From Rhodospirillales bacterium (lineage in GTDB: Bacteria; Pseudomonadota; Alphaproteobacteria; Rhodospirillales; UBA2165), in NCBI GenBank assembly GCA_013204125.1, contig JABMOP010000016.1:1-9696 (forward strand): DNA of 9,696 nucleotides. Direction: 5' to 3'. Within the stretch, counting starts at the first letter, position 1, and each line of letters opens with the position of its first letter. Below the pieces are notes generated by a model that ran no database searches, was not told the origin of the DNA, and worked only from the letters and a program-made list of their open reading frames with translations. Made by a program: the position numbers and the translations under genes. Below, piece by piece: positions 1 through 6,580 of this stretch.

Positions 1-6
1 GCCCAC

Positions 7-1026
7 TTAGAAGACGAGTTCTTCTTCGTCGCCGCCGCTGACGATGATGATTTCGCCGCTATCGGCTAATTGTTTGGCGGTGCTGACCACATTGGCCTGC
101 GCCTCGTCCACTTCTTTCATGCGCACCGGGCCCATCGCTTCCATATCTTCGCGCATCATCTTGGCGGCGCGCTCCGACATGTTCTTGAAGAACAGATCCT
201 TGATATCGTCCGAGCCACCCTTCAATGCCATCGCAAGCTGATCCTTTTCAACCTGGCGCAAAATAACCTGAACCCCGGCCGGATCAACCCGCACCAGATC
301 TTCAAAGGTGAACATCAGGCCTTTGATGCGTTCGGCGCTTTCCCGGTTGCGTTCTTCCAAGGCGCCCATGAAGCGGTTCTCGGTGGAACGGTCCAAATTG
401 TTGAAGATATCGGCCATCTGTTCGTGGCTGTCCCGACGGCTGGTGCTGGCAAGGTTCGACATGAACTCGGCCCGCAACGTCTTTTCCACACCATCCAGAA
501 TTTCCTTCTGCACCGTTTCCATGCGCAATAGCCGCATGATGACTTCCATCGCGAAGTTTTCCGGCAATACCGATAAAACCTTGGAGGCGTGATCGGGTTT
601 AATCTTCGATAAAACAACGGCGACGGTCTGCGGGTATTCGTTCTTCAGATAATTGGCCAGAACCTGTTCGTTCACATTGCCCAACTTTTCCCAAATGCTG
701 CGCCCGGCGGGACCCCGGATTTCTTCCATGATGCTGGTGACTTTGTCTTGGTCCATGGTCTGCAGCAAAAGGCGTTCGGTCGAATCGTACGATCCAACCA
801 ACGAGCCGGTCGAGGATAGCTGGTCGGCAAATTCGACGAACAGGCGTTCAACCACTTTGGCGTCAATCGCGCCCAGATTGGCCATGGTGATCGATAGCTC
901 CTTGATCTCTTCCTCGTCCATCAGAGAAAACAGCTGGGCAGATTGACCCTGATCCAAGGACAGCATGAATATAGCCGCCTTTTCCGAACCTGAAAGATTA
1001 CGGAATTGTTCCTTACCACGCGCCAT
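7..1026 (-). CDS. fliG: Flagellar motor switch protein FliG
   Basis: FliG forms part of the cytoplasmic C-ring of the flagellar motor. It couples to the MS-ring protein FliF, to FliM, and to the stator, and so generates torque and sets rotation direction. The 339-residue length is normal for the family. The middle domain has EYPQT at residues 130-134, matching the conserved EHPQT motif, and the hinge motif MFTF is at 238-241. The C-terminal domain keeps the charged torque residues: Lys269 in ALKG, Arg286 in SERAA, Glu293/Asp294, and Arg302 in GPVR. I chose the ATG at 1024-1026 because AAAAGG lies just upstream at suitable spacing. An in-frame GTG at 1033-1035 would add three residues but overlaps that ribosome binding site. 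The gene ends in TAA six bases from the window edge. Unusually, the gene immediately upstream is a metabolic operon, not fliF. Confidence 0.96.
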   Translation of the reverse strand: MARGKEQFRNLSGSEKAAIFMLSLDQGQSAQLFSLMDEEEIKELSITMANLGAIDAKVVERLFVEFADQLSSTGSLVGSYDSTERLLLQTMDQDKVTSIMEEIRGPAGRSIWEKLGNVNEQVLANYLKNEYPQTVAVVLSKIKPDHASKVLSVLPENFAMEVIMRLLRMETVQKEILDGVEKTLRAEFMSNLASTSRRDSHEQMADIFNNLDRSTENRFMGALEERNRESAERIKGLMFTFEDLVRVDPAGVQVILRQVEKDQLAMALKGGSDDIKDLFFKNMSERAAKMMREDMEAMGPVRMKEVDEAQANVVSTAKQLADSGEIIIVSGGDEEELVF

Positions 1027-1052
1027 GGAACCCACCTTTTATTACAAAACCA

Positions 1053-1103
1053 TTGGGTTGATACTAAATTGTATCACATTCTACAATTTGAGGGACAACC
1101 CAA
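1053..1103. repeat. Nested inverted repeats upstream of fliG
   Basis: The outer arms TTGGGTTG (1053-1060) and CAACCCAA (1096-1103) enclose the inner arms AAATTGTA (1066-1073) and TACAATTT (1082-1089). All are perfect 8-bp matches around an 8-base loop. A competing short hairpin, GATAC (1060-1064) with GTATC (1071-1075), overlaps them. The inner arm contains the candidate -10 of fliG, so this could be an operator. It could also be a leader hairpin, or a weak terminator for the cupin operon, which reads towards fliG. There is no strong T-run after it on the minus strand, which makes a classic terminator less likely. Confidence 0.6.
1068..1098 (-). promoter_or_regulatory. Candidate fliG promoter with extended -10
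   Basis: Read on the minus strand, TACAAT (1068-1073) is preceded by TG one base away (1075-1076), which makes an extended -10 of sigma-70 type. A TTGTCC element (1093-1098) lies 19 bp upstream, a longer spacing than ideal, though extended -10 promoters tolerate a weak -35. A start about 7 bp downstream would give a leader of roughly 35 bases before the fliG ATG. No sigma-54 (GG-N10-GC) element was recognised here. The assignment is inferred from pattern only. Confidence 0.45.
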
Positions 1104-1190
1104 ATTTTGGTTTGTTTGTACCGAACAATGCTCCCACGAAATTTAATTTGGATTAATAATTTGTTATCGTTCATTCGGATAGTCGATACT

Positions 1191-1847
1191 TCACGGCAAG
1201 CGGACGATTTCATCCAGGAGGCGGTTATTGATCTGTTCGCGCGGTTTATCGTCATCGGCGGGATCGACATAGGTGATGGTCAGCTTGCCGTGATAATCCA
1301 CCGGTAACACCATCATTCGCACAAACTGGGTTTCGATCTCACCATCGGCGATGGCGAGTACCGGCCCGTTCACTTTCTCAAACCAAGCATGTCCCGGCTC
1401 CATCAAATCGATACTTTGATCGGTATTGATCTCCAACCGTCCGCGCATGAGATAGCGAATACCGCACGACACATGGGTATGGCGATAGGCGCGCGTGCCC
1501 GGCGGAAATGTCACCGTATCCAAGCGAACGCCGGTCTCAATGCCTGGCACTTCGATGAAATCCGTGCGCTTATTGAGGCTTAAGCCAAAATTCGCCATTG
1601 GATTGGAAAATTCAGTACCGGCCGCAACCAATTCCCAGCGGGCCAGTTTTGCGGCGCCGTCGGTGACTTCGATCGCCGCCTCACCGTTCACCAACACTCC
1701 TTCCCCGGCTCCAAGCCGGGTGCCGTTCACCAATGCGGCACCTTCGAGCGCATAAATGACACGGATGGCCGGCGCCAGTGCCGCCGCCGCCGCCCCGCCG
1801 GTAAGTTGGTCTTCGAAAAACCTTAAATGGTAATTGCTATCAGGCAC
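1191..1847 (-). CDS. Cupin-fold protein, probable two-domain, function unknown
   Basis: The 218-residue protein appears to contain two cupin-like barrels. The N-terminal half (about 28-75) has beta-strand and glycine patterns (YALEGAALVNG, LGAGEGVLV) but no histidine metal ligands. The C-terminal half (about 105-180) has PPGTRAYRHTH, with His123 and His125, followed by a glycine-rich turn and PGHAW with His153. The usual glutamate of cupin motif 1 is not evident, so metal binding may rely on the three histidines or may be altered. It starts with GTG at 1845-1847, with AGGGGGG just upstream overlapping the previous gene's stop codon. The gap to the YciI-like gene is 9 bp, so translation is probably coupled. 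Its place as third gene after an SDR and a YciI-like gene suggests an isomerase, hydrolase or dioxygenase step in a catabolic route. That role is inference, and a regulatory or sugar-binding cupin is also possible. Confidence 0.8.
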   Translation of the reverse strand: MPDSNYHLRFFEDQLTGGAAAAALAPAIRVIYALEGAALVNGTRLGAGEGVLVNGEAAIEVTDGAAKLARWELVAAGTEFSNPMANFGLSLNKRTDFIEVPGIETGVRLDTVTFPPGTRAYRHTHVSCGIRYLMRGRLEINTDQSIDLMEPGHAWFEKVNGPVLAIADGEIETQFVRMMVLPVDYHGKLTITYVDPADDDKPREQINNRLLDEIVRLP

Positions 1848-1856
1848 CTTGCCCCC

Positions 1857-2225
1857 CTATTCAAATTCCGCCGTCCGGTCGGAATAATTGATGCGGATCG
1901 AAATGCCGCCTTCGTTCACGGTCCATTTTTTGATGGTGTAATCACGGATGCCCTTGGCGTGCATCGGGTCGCCGTCGGCGATCTTGCGGGCCGCCGCAAA
2001 ATTTTCGGCGCGGTAGACGATCATGCCACCCACCCGATTTCCGTCCTCGCCGTCAACCGGACCGGCGGCGAACATGGTGCCGTTTTTTTCAAGGCTCACT
2101 TGGTAGTCCAAATGTTCTTGCAGAACCTCCATCATCCGTTCCGGCGCCACGCCGTCTTTGAGGCGCGTATCGACGATATAATATTGCTTGCCCGCCATAT
2201 GGGCGGTTGGCGATTGATCCGACAT
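1857..2225 (-). CDS. YciI-like (YCII domain) protein
   Basis: This 122-residue protein matches the small YCII alpha/beta fold. His38 in EHLDYQ, AAGP at 53-56, a central strand GGMIVYRAE, and the DPMHAKG segment with Asp86 followed by a final strand are the family's signature. The conserved His and Asp are thought to form an active site, and relatives include lactone-processing enzymes such as muconolactone isomerase and chlorinated-hydroquinone dehydrochlorinase-like proteins. The chain runs about 20 residues longer than minimal YCII proteins, with an extra N-terminal segment and a C-terminal tail (GISIRINYSDRTAEFE). The start ATG has AAGGGAG upstream at good spacing. It sits 22 bp after the SDR gene and 9 bp before the cupin gene, so it is the middle gene of a tight operon. 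A small-molecule lyase or isomerase role is plausible. The substrate is unknown. Confidence 0.85.
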   Translation of the reverse strand: MSDQSPTAHMAGKQYYIVDTRLKDGVAPERMMEVLQEHLDYQVSLEKNGTMFAAGPVDGEDGNRVGGMIVYRAENFAAARKIADGDPMHAKGIRDYTIKKWTVNEGGISIRINYSDRTAEFE

Positions 2226-2247
2226 ATTTTTGTCTCCCTTTTAAATT

Positions 2248-3030
2248 CTAAAGAAATTTATAGCCGCCATCGGCGGCGATGTTGTGGCCGTTGACCCAGG
2301 CCGCTTCTTCCGAACAGAGAAACAGCACGACCTTTGCCAGGTCGTCAAGTTCGACGCTGCGTTTCAAGCATTGCATCTCGATCTGTTTTTCGAACCGTTC
2401 CTGGTTGGGCGAATTTTTGGTGATCTCCGTTTTGGTCAGGCACGGCCAGAAGGTGTTGACCGTGATGTTCCACGGGCCAAGTTCGCGCGCCAAAGACCGG
2501 GTCATGCCGATGACCGCCGATTTGGACGTCACGTAATGCAGGAAATTCTCGAAGCCGATGCTGGTGGTGCTGGACGAGACGTTAATGATACGCCCCCATC
2601 CCGCGTCTTTCATCGCCGGCGCGACGGCGCGGGCGCAAAAAAACGGGCCGGTGACATTCACCTGCAGGGTCCGCTGCCACTCATCGACGGGCAATTCCCA
2701 AAACGGCAAATGGCTTAGATTGGTGAACATAGCGGCGTTGTTGATCAACCCGTCGATGCGGCCGAAGCCATCCAAGACTTTTTCCGCCATGGCGTTCACC
2801 GAACCCTCGTCGCCGACATCGGTTTCGACAAACAAGGCATTGCCGCCATCATCATTGATTTCTTGTGCTACGACCGCGCCTTTGTCGGCCTGAATTTCGG
2901 CAATCACCGGGATCGCGCCTTGCGCCGCGAAATGATGGGCATAGGCGCGCCCGATCCCCTGCCCGGCGCCGGTGATGATGATGACGCGGCCCTTGAGGCT
3001 GTGATAGTCGACGGTTTTTTGGATATCCAT
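2248..3030 (-). CDS. SDR-family NAD(P)-dependent oxidoreductase
   Basis: A classical short-chain dehydrogenase/reductase of 260 residues. The cofactor-binding TGAGQGIG is at 20-27, NNAA at 97-100, the structural Asn at 125 (QVNVTG), the catalytic Ser near 153 (VSSST), and Tyr166 and Lys170 in YVTSK. An acidic residue (Glu45, in VIAEIQ) at the end of the second strand suggests preference for NAD over NADP. The C-terminal GGYKFL fits the family, whereas WPCLTKTE replaces the more usual PG motif. The ATG is preceded by AGGGAGGA. It is the first gene of the SDR/YciI/cupin operon and is divergent from the solute-binding protein gene, so it probably oxidises a hydroxyl group of an imported compound. 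It resembles 3-oxoacyl-ACP reductase and sugar or steroid dehydrogenases alike, and the exact substrate cannot be told. Confidence 0.93.
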   Translation of the reverse strand: MDIQKTVDYHSLKGRVIIITGAGQGIGRAYAHHFAAQGAIPVIAEIQADKGAVVAQEINDDGGNALFVETDVGDEGSVNAMAEKVLDGFGRIDGLINNAAMFTNLSHLPFWELPVDEWQRTLQVNVTGPFFCARAVAPAMKDAGWGRIINVSSSTTSIGFENFLHYVTSKSAVIGMTRSLARELGPWNITVNTFWPCLTKTEITKNSPNQERFEKQIEMQCLKRSVELDDLAKVVLFLCSEEAAWVNGHNIAADGGYKFL

Positions 3031-3206
3031 AATTGTTCCTCCCTATTTTAATCGTGGTTCTTCGCCAAGCTTATCAAACACTTACCCGTGAGACGACATC
3101 GCAATGCTGACAGCGTAATACTTTTGGTCTAGTCTATTTATGCGCGTGGCGTGGTTTAAACGCTGGATCGCCAATCAAACGAATGTAACCCAAAGGGAGG
3201 ATCGTC
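3031..3206. promoter_or_regulatory. Divergent intergenic region between SDR operon and binding protein
   Basis: This 176-bp non-coding stretch must hold the start signals of both divergent units. The ribosome binding sites are clear at both ends: AGGGAGGA for the SDR gene on the minus strand and AAAGGGAGG for the binding protein gene on the plus strand. A possible -35 CTGACA (3107-3112) lies upstream of the AT-rich segment TCTAGTCTATTTATG (3128-3142), but no -10 at good spacing is convincing. No clear long palindrome or operator repeat was seen. Confidence 0.4.
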
Positions 3207-4742
3207 ATGAAGCTCACAAAATTATCATTAGTGGCCGCTGCCGCCGCGCTCGCATCAATGCCGGCAATGGCGCAGAAGTCGAAAGGTACGCTCCGCATTG
3301 CCGTGAACAATCCGTTCGCGGTTCTGTCGAGTTATCACTTGCCGGTGGATGATGCCGGCGCCATCTACCGCGACGTCTACGAAGGCCTGGTCGCCTATGA
3401 CGAGCACAAGCATAAATACATCCCGATGTTGGCCAAGGCGTGGCGCCGCGTCGCCCCCGATACGCTGGAATTCGATCTCCGCGACGACATCAAATTCCAT
3501 AACGGCAACGGCTTCGACGCCGACGATGTTGTCGCCACCCTCAATTACATCAAAGATCCCAAGGTTAAGCTGACCTTCAAGCGGCGTTACAGCTGGGTCA
3601 AACGGGTTGAAAAATTAAGCCGCTACAAGGTGCGCGTCGTCGCCGAAAAAGTGAATTCCATCGATCTGGGATTGATGGCCTACCGCATCGTCATTTGGGA
3701 CGCTGAAACCATGGCCAAGTTGGACAGGGTGTCCGATTATGGGCGGCTTTCGCCGGTCGGCACAGGCTCGTACCGGGTTGTTCAAGTGGACAAGAACAAG
3801 GGCACCATCGTCGAGCGCTTTGAAGGTTATAATTCGAACAAGGAATATAACCGCGCCGGCATCAAACGCATCCACGCCATATCCATGCCCGACCGCCAGA
3901 CCCAGGTGGCCGAACTGCTGACCAGCGGCGTCGATGTCTTACGCAACGTGCTGCCCGATACGGCGAAGAATTTGAAAAAAAATCCGGACCTGAATGTGAG
4001 CGCGGTGCCGTCGCCGTCGATCTTTTATTTGGCGTTCGATTCCACCAACCAATCGGGCAACAAGGCCTTGAGCGATCCACGCGTGCGCAAAGCGCTGCAC
4101 ATGTCGATCGACCGTGACAAGTTAATCAAGCATCTGGTGCCGGGCGGCGAAGTGGCGACCAAATTGCAGGCGTTGTGCTTTAAGAATTCGACCATCGCCT
4201 GCAAATATTCGGTCAATGCGCCGGAATACGATCCAGCCGCCGCCAAAAAACTGCTGGCCGAAGCCGGTTATCCGAATGGCTTCGATCTGGAATATTTGGT
4301 CTATACGCCGATGGTGCAGTTAGGCGAAGCGGTCGCCGGCGAAATGCGCAAAATCGGAGTGCGCGCCAAGATCACGCCGGCGACGATCGGTGTTTACCGG
4401 CGCAAACAGGGCCGCGGCGAGCTTCAGGCTTGGTCGATCCTGTTCCCGACCGGCAGCCATCCGGATGCCGCCAATATCCTCGGCGTCTATTTCAACGGTC
4501 CTGGTTTCAAATATTACGGCGATAAAATCATCCGCCAGGGTATCGACGACGCGACCACCGAATTTAACGAGGCCCAACGCGCCGCCCATTATGAAAAGGT
4601 GTTCAACCGGGTGAACGAGATGCACTACATCCTGCCGGTGACCTCCATTCCCAGCGTTTACGCCCATTCCAAGGACGTGAAGCTGGTAACGGATTCGATG
4701 AGCACCGGCGATGTCTGGATCGGCAATTTCGAGTGGAATTGA
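3207..4742 (+). CDS. ABC transporter substrate-binding protein, family 5 (peptide/nickel type)
   Basis: This 511-residue periplasmic binding protein resembles DppA/OppA. A signal peptide is visible: Lys-rich start, hydrophobic core LSLVAAAAALA, and a probable cut after AMA at about residue 22. No lipobox cysteine follows, so it should be soluble. The family 5 signature runs over about 77-115 (LAKAWRRVAPDTLEFDLRDD and the following NGNGFDADDV). PVGTGSYRV at 183-191 and DPRVRKALHMSIDRDKL at 290-306 are also typical. Cys324 and Cys332 may form a disulfide. The ATG follows AAAGGGAGG. No permease or ATPase genes lie next to it: the unit ends at a hairpin and the next genes are convergent. It is therefore an orphan binding protein that must share a membrane complex encoded elsewhere. 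Family members bind peptides, heme, nickel complexes, opines or sugars. The divergent catabolic operon suggests an organic ligand. Confidence 0.94.
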   Translation: MKLTKLSLVAAAAALASMPAMAQKSKGTLRIAVNNPFAVLSSYHLPVDDAGAIYRDVYEGLVAYDEHKHKYIPMLAKAWRRVAPDTLEFDLRDDIKFHNGNGFDADDVVATLNYIKDPKVKLTFKRRYSWVKRVEKLSRYKVRVVAEKVNSIDLGLMAYRIVIWDAETMAKLDRVSDYGRLSPVGTGSYRVVQVDKNKGTIVERFEGYNSNKEYNRAGIKRIHAISMPDRQTQVAELLTSGVDVLRNVLPDTAKNLKKNPDLNVSAVPSPSIFYLAFDSTNQSGNKALSDPRVRKALHMSIDRDKLIKHLVPGGEVATKLQALCFKNSTIACKYSVNAPEYDPAAAKKLLAEAGYPNGFDLEYLVYTPMVQLGEAVAGEMRKIGVRAKITPATIGVYRRKQGRGELQAWSILFPTGSHPDAANILGVYFNGPGFKYYGDKIIRQGIDDATTEFNEAQRAAHYEKVFNRVNEMHYILPVTSIPSVYAHSKDVKLVTDSMSTGDVWIGNFEWN

Positions 4743-4761
4743 CCGGCTGAAGGTTAAATTT

Positions 4762-4798
4762 CCGGGCGTCCATGTTATTTGAAATCATGGACGCCCGG
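4762..4798. terminator. Hairpin between convergent genes, probable terminator
   Basis: A perfect 13-bp stem, CCGGGCGTCCATG (4762-4774) and CATGGACGCCCGG (4786-4798), closes an 11-base loop. It lies 19 bp after the stop of the binding protein gene and 26 bp beyond the stop of the convergent 87-residue gene, so it can serve both directions. T-runs are imperfect: on the plus strand GGTTTTT comes only about 13 bases after the stem, and on the minus strand AAATTT follows directly. The position and strength of the stem still make termination the best reading. Confidence 0.7.
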
Positions 4799-4824
4799 CC
4801 CGCCATCGTGGTTTTTCGAAAACT

Positions 4825-5088
4825 TTAAGAAATGATCGGCACCGTTTGATCGCCCCAGGCACGGCCTTCGGCGTTGTGATAGCGCGATACCCGCATCAAT
4901 TCGACTTTCAGCCCGGCATCCACCGCTTGGGTGACCGAAAGATTAAACCGGTGCAGATCATCGGCGACTTTTTTAAGCGCCTGCATCTGTTCGGGCGAAT
5001 ATTGACGCCCCTCGTCCTCAGATACGGATTTGAAACGGCCACTTAGTTTTTCATCGCTGCCGATCGTGTTTTCCAAATTGGAATCCAT
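4825..5088 (-). CDS. Small uncharacterised protein encoded directly after aceA
   Basis: I do not recognise a named family for this 87-residue protein. It has no membrane segment and no signal peptide. The first 30 residues are polar and acidic and probably disordered. From about 31 to 66 a helical stretch (SPEQMQALKKVADDLHRFNL and onwards) alternates hydrophobic and charged residues, and the tail GRAWGDQTVPIIS is short and hydrophobic. The start ATG has AGGAGATAGGAAA directly upstream, a strong ribosome binding site, and the gap to the aceA stop is only 14 bp, so it is almost certainly co-transcribed with isocitrate lyase. Base composition and codon use look like the neighbours, which supports a real gene. 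A role tied to isocitrate lyase, such as a modulator or partner, is a guess from position alone. Confidence 0.8.
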   Translation of the reverse strand: MDSNLENTIGSDEKLSGRFKSVSEDEGRQYSPEQMQALKKVADDLHRFNLSVTQAVDAGLKVELMRVSRYHNAEGRAWGDQTVPIIS

Positions 5089-5102
5089 TTTCCTATCTCC
5101 TG

Positions 5103-6422
5103 TTAAGCCGCCGCGGCGCGGCCGGTTTCGGTTTCACCCTGTTCGTGGAATTGTCCAGCCTCGGTGCTTTCGGCCATTGCCGTGGTCGAGGAATTGCCGC
5201 CGGCGATGGTTTGCGCAACGGCATCGAAATAGCCGGTGCCGACTTCGCGTTGATGGCGGGTTGCCGAATAGCCGTCTTTTTCGCTGGCAAATTCCGCCTG
5301 TTGCAGTTCCGAATAGGCGGTCATGCCGCGCTTGCCGTAGCCCAGGGCCAGATCGAACATGCCGTGGTTGATCTGATGGAAGCCGGCCAAAGTGACGAAC
5401 TGGAACTTGTAGCCCATCGCCGCAAGCTCGGTCTGGAACTTGGCGATGGTCGCTTTGTCCAGATTGTCTTCCCAATTGAAACTGGGCGAGCAGTTATAGG
5501 CCAGCATCTTGCCGGGATATTGCTTGTGGATGGCTTCGGCGAAAATACGCGCTTCATCCAAATTGGGCTTGGACGTTTCCCACCACATCAAATCCGAATA
5601 AGGCGCGTAAGCCAGGCACCGAGCGATGCAGGCTTCGACGCCGCTCCGAATTCGGTAGAATCCTTCCGGCGTCCGCTCGTCGCTTTCAATGAACGGGCGG
5701 TCGCGTTCGTCCACATCGGAGGTCAACAATTTGGCGCTTTCGGCGTCGGTGCGGGCAACGATCAGGGTCGGAACCCCCATGACGTCGGCGGCCAGACGCG
5801 CCGCGGTCAGGTTACGGATATGCTGGCCGGTCGGGATTAGAACCTTGCCGCCCAGATGCCCGCATTTCTTTTCCGACGCCAATTGGTCTTCGAAATGGAC
5901 CGCCGCCGCGCCGGCTTCGATGAACGCTTTGGTCAGCTCGAACGCGTTCAACGGGCCGCCGAAACCGGCTTCGGCGTCGGCGATGATCGGCGCGAACCAA
6001 TCTCGTTCGGCGCCGCCTTCGGAATGTTCGATTTGATCGGCCCGTTGCAGGGTGCGGTTGATTTTGCGGACCAGTTCCGGCGCCGCGTTAGCGGGATAGA
6101 GGCTCTGGTCGGGATACATCGCCCCGGCGGTATTGGCGTCCGCCGCGACTTGCCAGCCGGAAAGGTAAATGGCTTTGAGGCCGGCGCGCACCATCTGCAT
6201 CGCCTGATTGCCGGTCATGGCGCCGAGGGCGGCAACATAGTCTTCGGTTTTAAGGAGTTCCCAAAGCCGGTTGGCGCCGCGCATCGCCAAGGTTTGAGAA
6301 ACAACCACCGATCCACGCAGCTTTTCAACGTCTGCGGCGCTATAGGGCCGCTCGATCCCATCGAAACGGCCATCGGGCGCACCGGGGATTAGGTTGGTAA
6401 CAGAACTTGCTTGCGTGGACAT
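5103..6422 (-). CDS. aceA: Isocitrate lyase
   Basis: Isocitrate lyase splits isocitrate into succinate and glyoxylate. It is the first step of the glyoxylate shunt, used for growth on acetate or fatty acids. The 439-residue length is typical of the bacterial enzyme. The signature KKCGHLGGK is at 185-193 with the catalytic Cys187. Substrate and magnesium segments are intact: YLSGWQVAADAN at 86-97, ADAEAGFGG at 148-156, VHFEDQ at 175-180, TDAE at 225-228, WWETSKPN at 280-287 and NCSPSFNW at 310-317. The active-site regions look complete. The ATG at 6420-6422 is preceded by AAGGAG nine bases away. The alanine-rich C-terminal tail is unremarkable. No malate synthase gene is in the window. The gene is divergent from a RamB/ScfR-type regulator, the expected controller, and is followed by a small co-directional gene. 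Confidence 0.98.
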   Translation of the reverse strand: MSTQASSVTNLIPGAPDGRFDGIERPYSAADVEKLRGSVVVSQTLAMRGANRLWELLKTEDYVAALGAMTGNQAMQMVRAGLKAIYLSGWQVAADANTAGAMYPDQSLYPANAAPELVRKINRTLQRADQIEHSEGGAERDWFAPIIADAEAGFGGPLNAFELTKAFIEAGAAAVHFEDQLASEKKCGHLGGKVLIPTGQHIRNLTAARLAADVMGVPTLIVARTDAESAKLLTSDVDERDRPFIESDERTPEGFYRIRSGVEACIARCLAYAPYSDLMWWETSKPNLDEARIFAEAIHKQYPGKMLAYNCSPSFNWEDNLDKATIAKFQTELAAMGYKFQFVTLAGFHQINHGMFDLALGYGKRGMTAYSELQQAEFASEKDGYSATRHQREVGTGYFDAVAQTIAGGNSSTTAMAESTEAGQFHEQGETETGRAAAA

Positions 6423-6462
6423 AATTGAGAGCTCCTTCTTGGGTTAATGAATTTCAGGAACA

Positions 6463-6482
6463 TATTTACATATCTGTAAATA
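6463..6482. promoter_or_regulatory. 20-bp palindrome, candidate operator for the RamB-type regulator
   Basis: TATTTACATATCTGTAAATA is a near-perfect dyad: 8-bp arms TATTTACA and TGTAAATA around a 4-base centre. It covers the expected transcription start of aceA, so a bound protein could block or tune initiation. The TGTAAA half-site recurs at 6550-6555 and 6559-6564. That the divergent regulator binds here is inferred from position. Confidence 0.6.
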
Positions 6483-6485
6483 AAA

Positions 6486-6514
6486 TCTATAACTTATTGC
6501 AATATAATGGTAAA
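6486..6514 (-). promoter_or_regulatory. Candidate aceA promoter
   Basis: On the minus strand, TTTACC (6509-6514) and TATAGA (6486-6491) are separated by 17 bp, giving a plausible sigma-70 type promoter. The expected start lies near 6478-6480, inside the 20-bp palindrome described separately, and would give a leader of about 57 bases. The 10-bp palindrome TATTGCAATA (6495-6504) falls in the spacer. A good plus-strand -10, TATAAT (6503-6508), overlaps the same spacer and may serve the regulator gene, but no clear -35 matches it. The two divergent promoters would then overlap. Confidence 0.45.
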
Positions 6515-6549
6515 TACGATATACATTTATTTGTCATTATTTATAAACA

Positions 6550-6567
6550 TGTAAATTTTGTAAATTT
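6550..6567. repeat. Tandem 9-bp repeat TGTAAATTT
   Basis: Two perfect direct copies of TGTAAATTT stand head to tail (6550-6558 and 6559-6567), just before the ribosome binding site of the regulator gene. Each begins with the TGTAAA half-site that also forms one arm of the palindrome at 6463-6482. They may be further binding sites through which the regulator controls its own gene. Confidence 0.6.
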
Positions 6568-6580
6568 TTGAGGCAATCCG

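Noticed and set aside
70..946. Several plus-strand open frames opposite fliG
   Set aside because: They are antisense shadows of a clear FliG reading frame, lack good ribosome binding sites and show no recognisable domains.
1143..1156. TTAA-N6-TTAA upstream of fliG resembling a CtrA site, which would fit flagellar control in alphaproteobacteria
   Set aside because: The CtrA consensus needs seven bases between the halves and here there are six. The region is AT-rich, so chance TTAA pairs are likely.
5145..6392. Long plus-strand open frames (231 and 178 codons) opposite aceA
   Set aside because: Isocitrate lyase on the other strand is unambiguous. These frames are by-products of its codon bias and resemble no protein family I know.
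6423..6580. Riboswitch or small RNA in the aceA-regulator intergenic region
   Set aside because: The stretch is short and AT-rich with DNA-type dyads over promoter elements, and no conserved RNA fold could be recognised.
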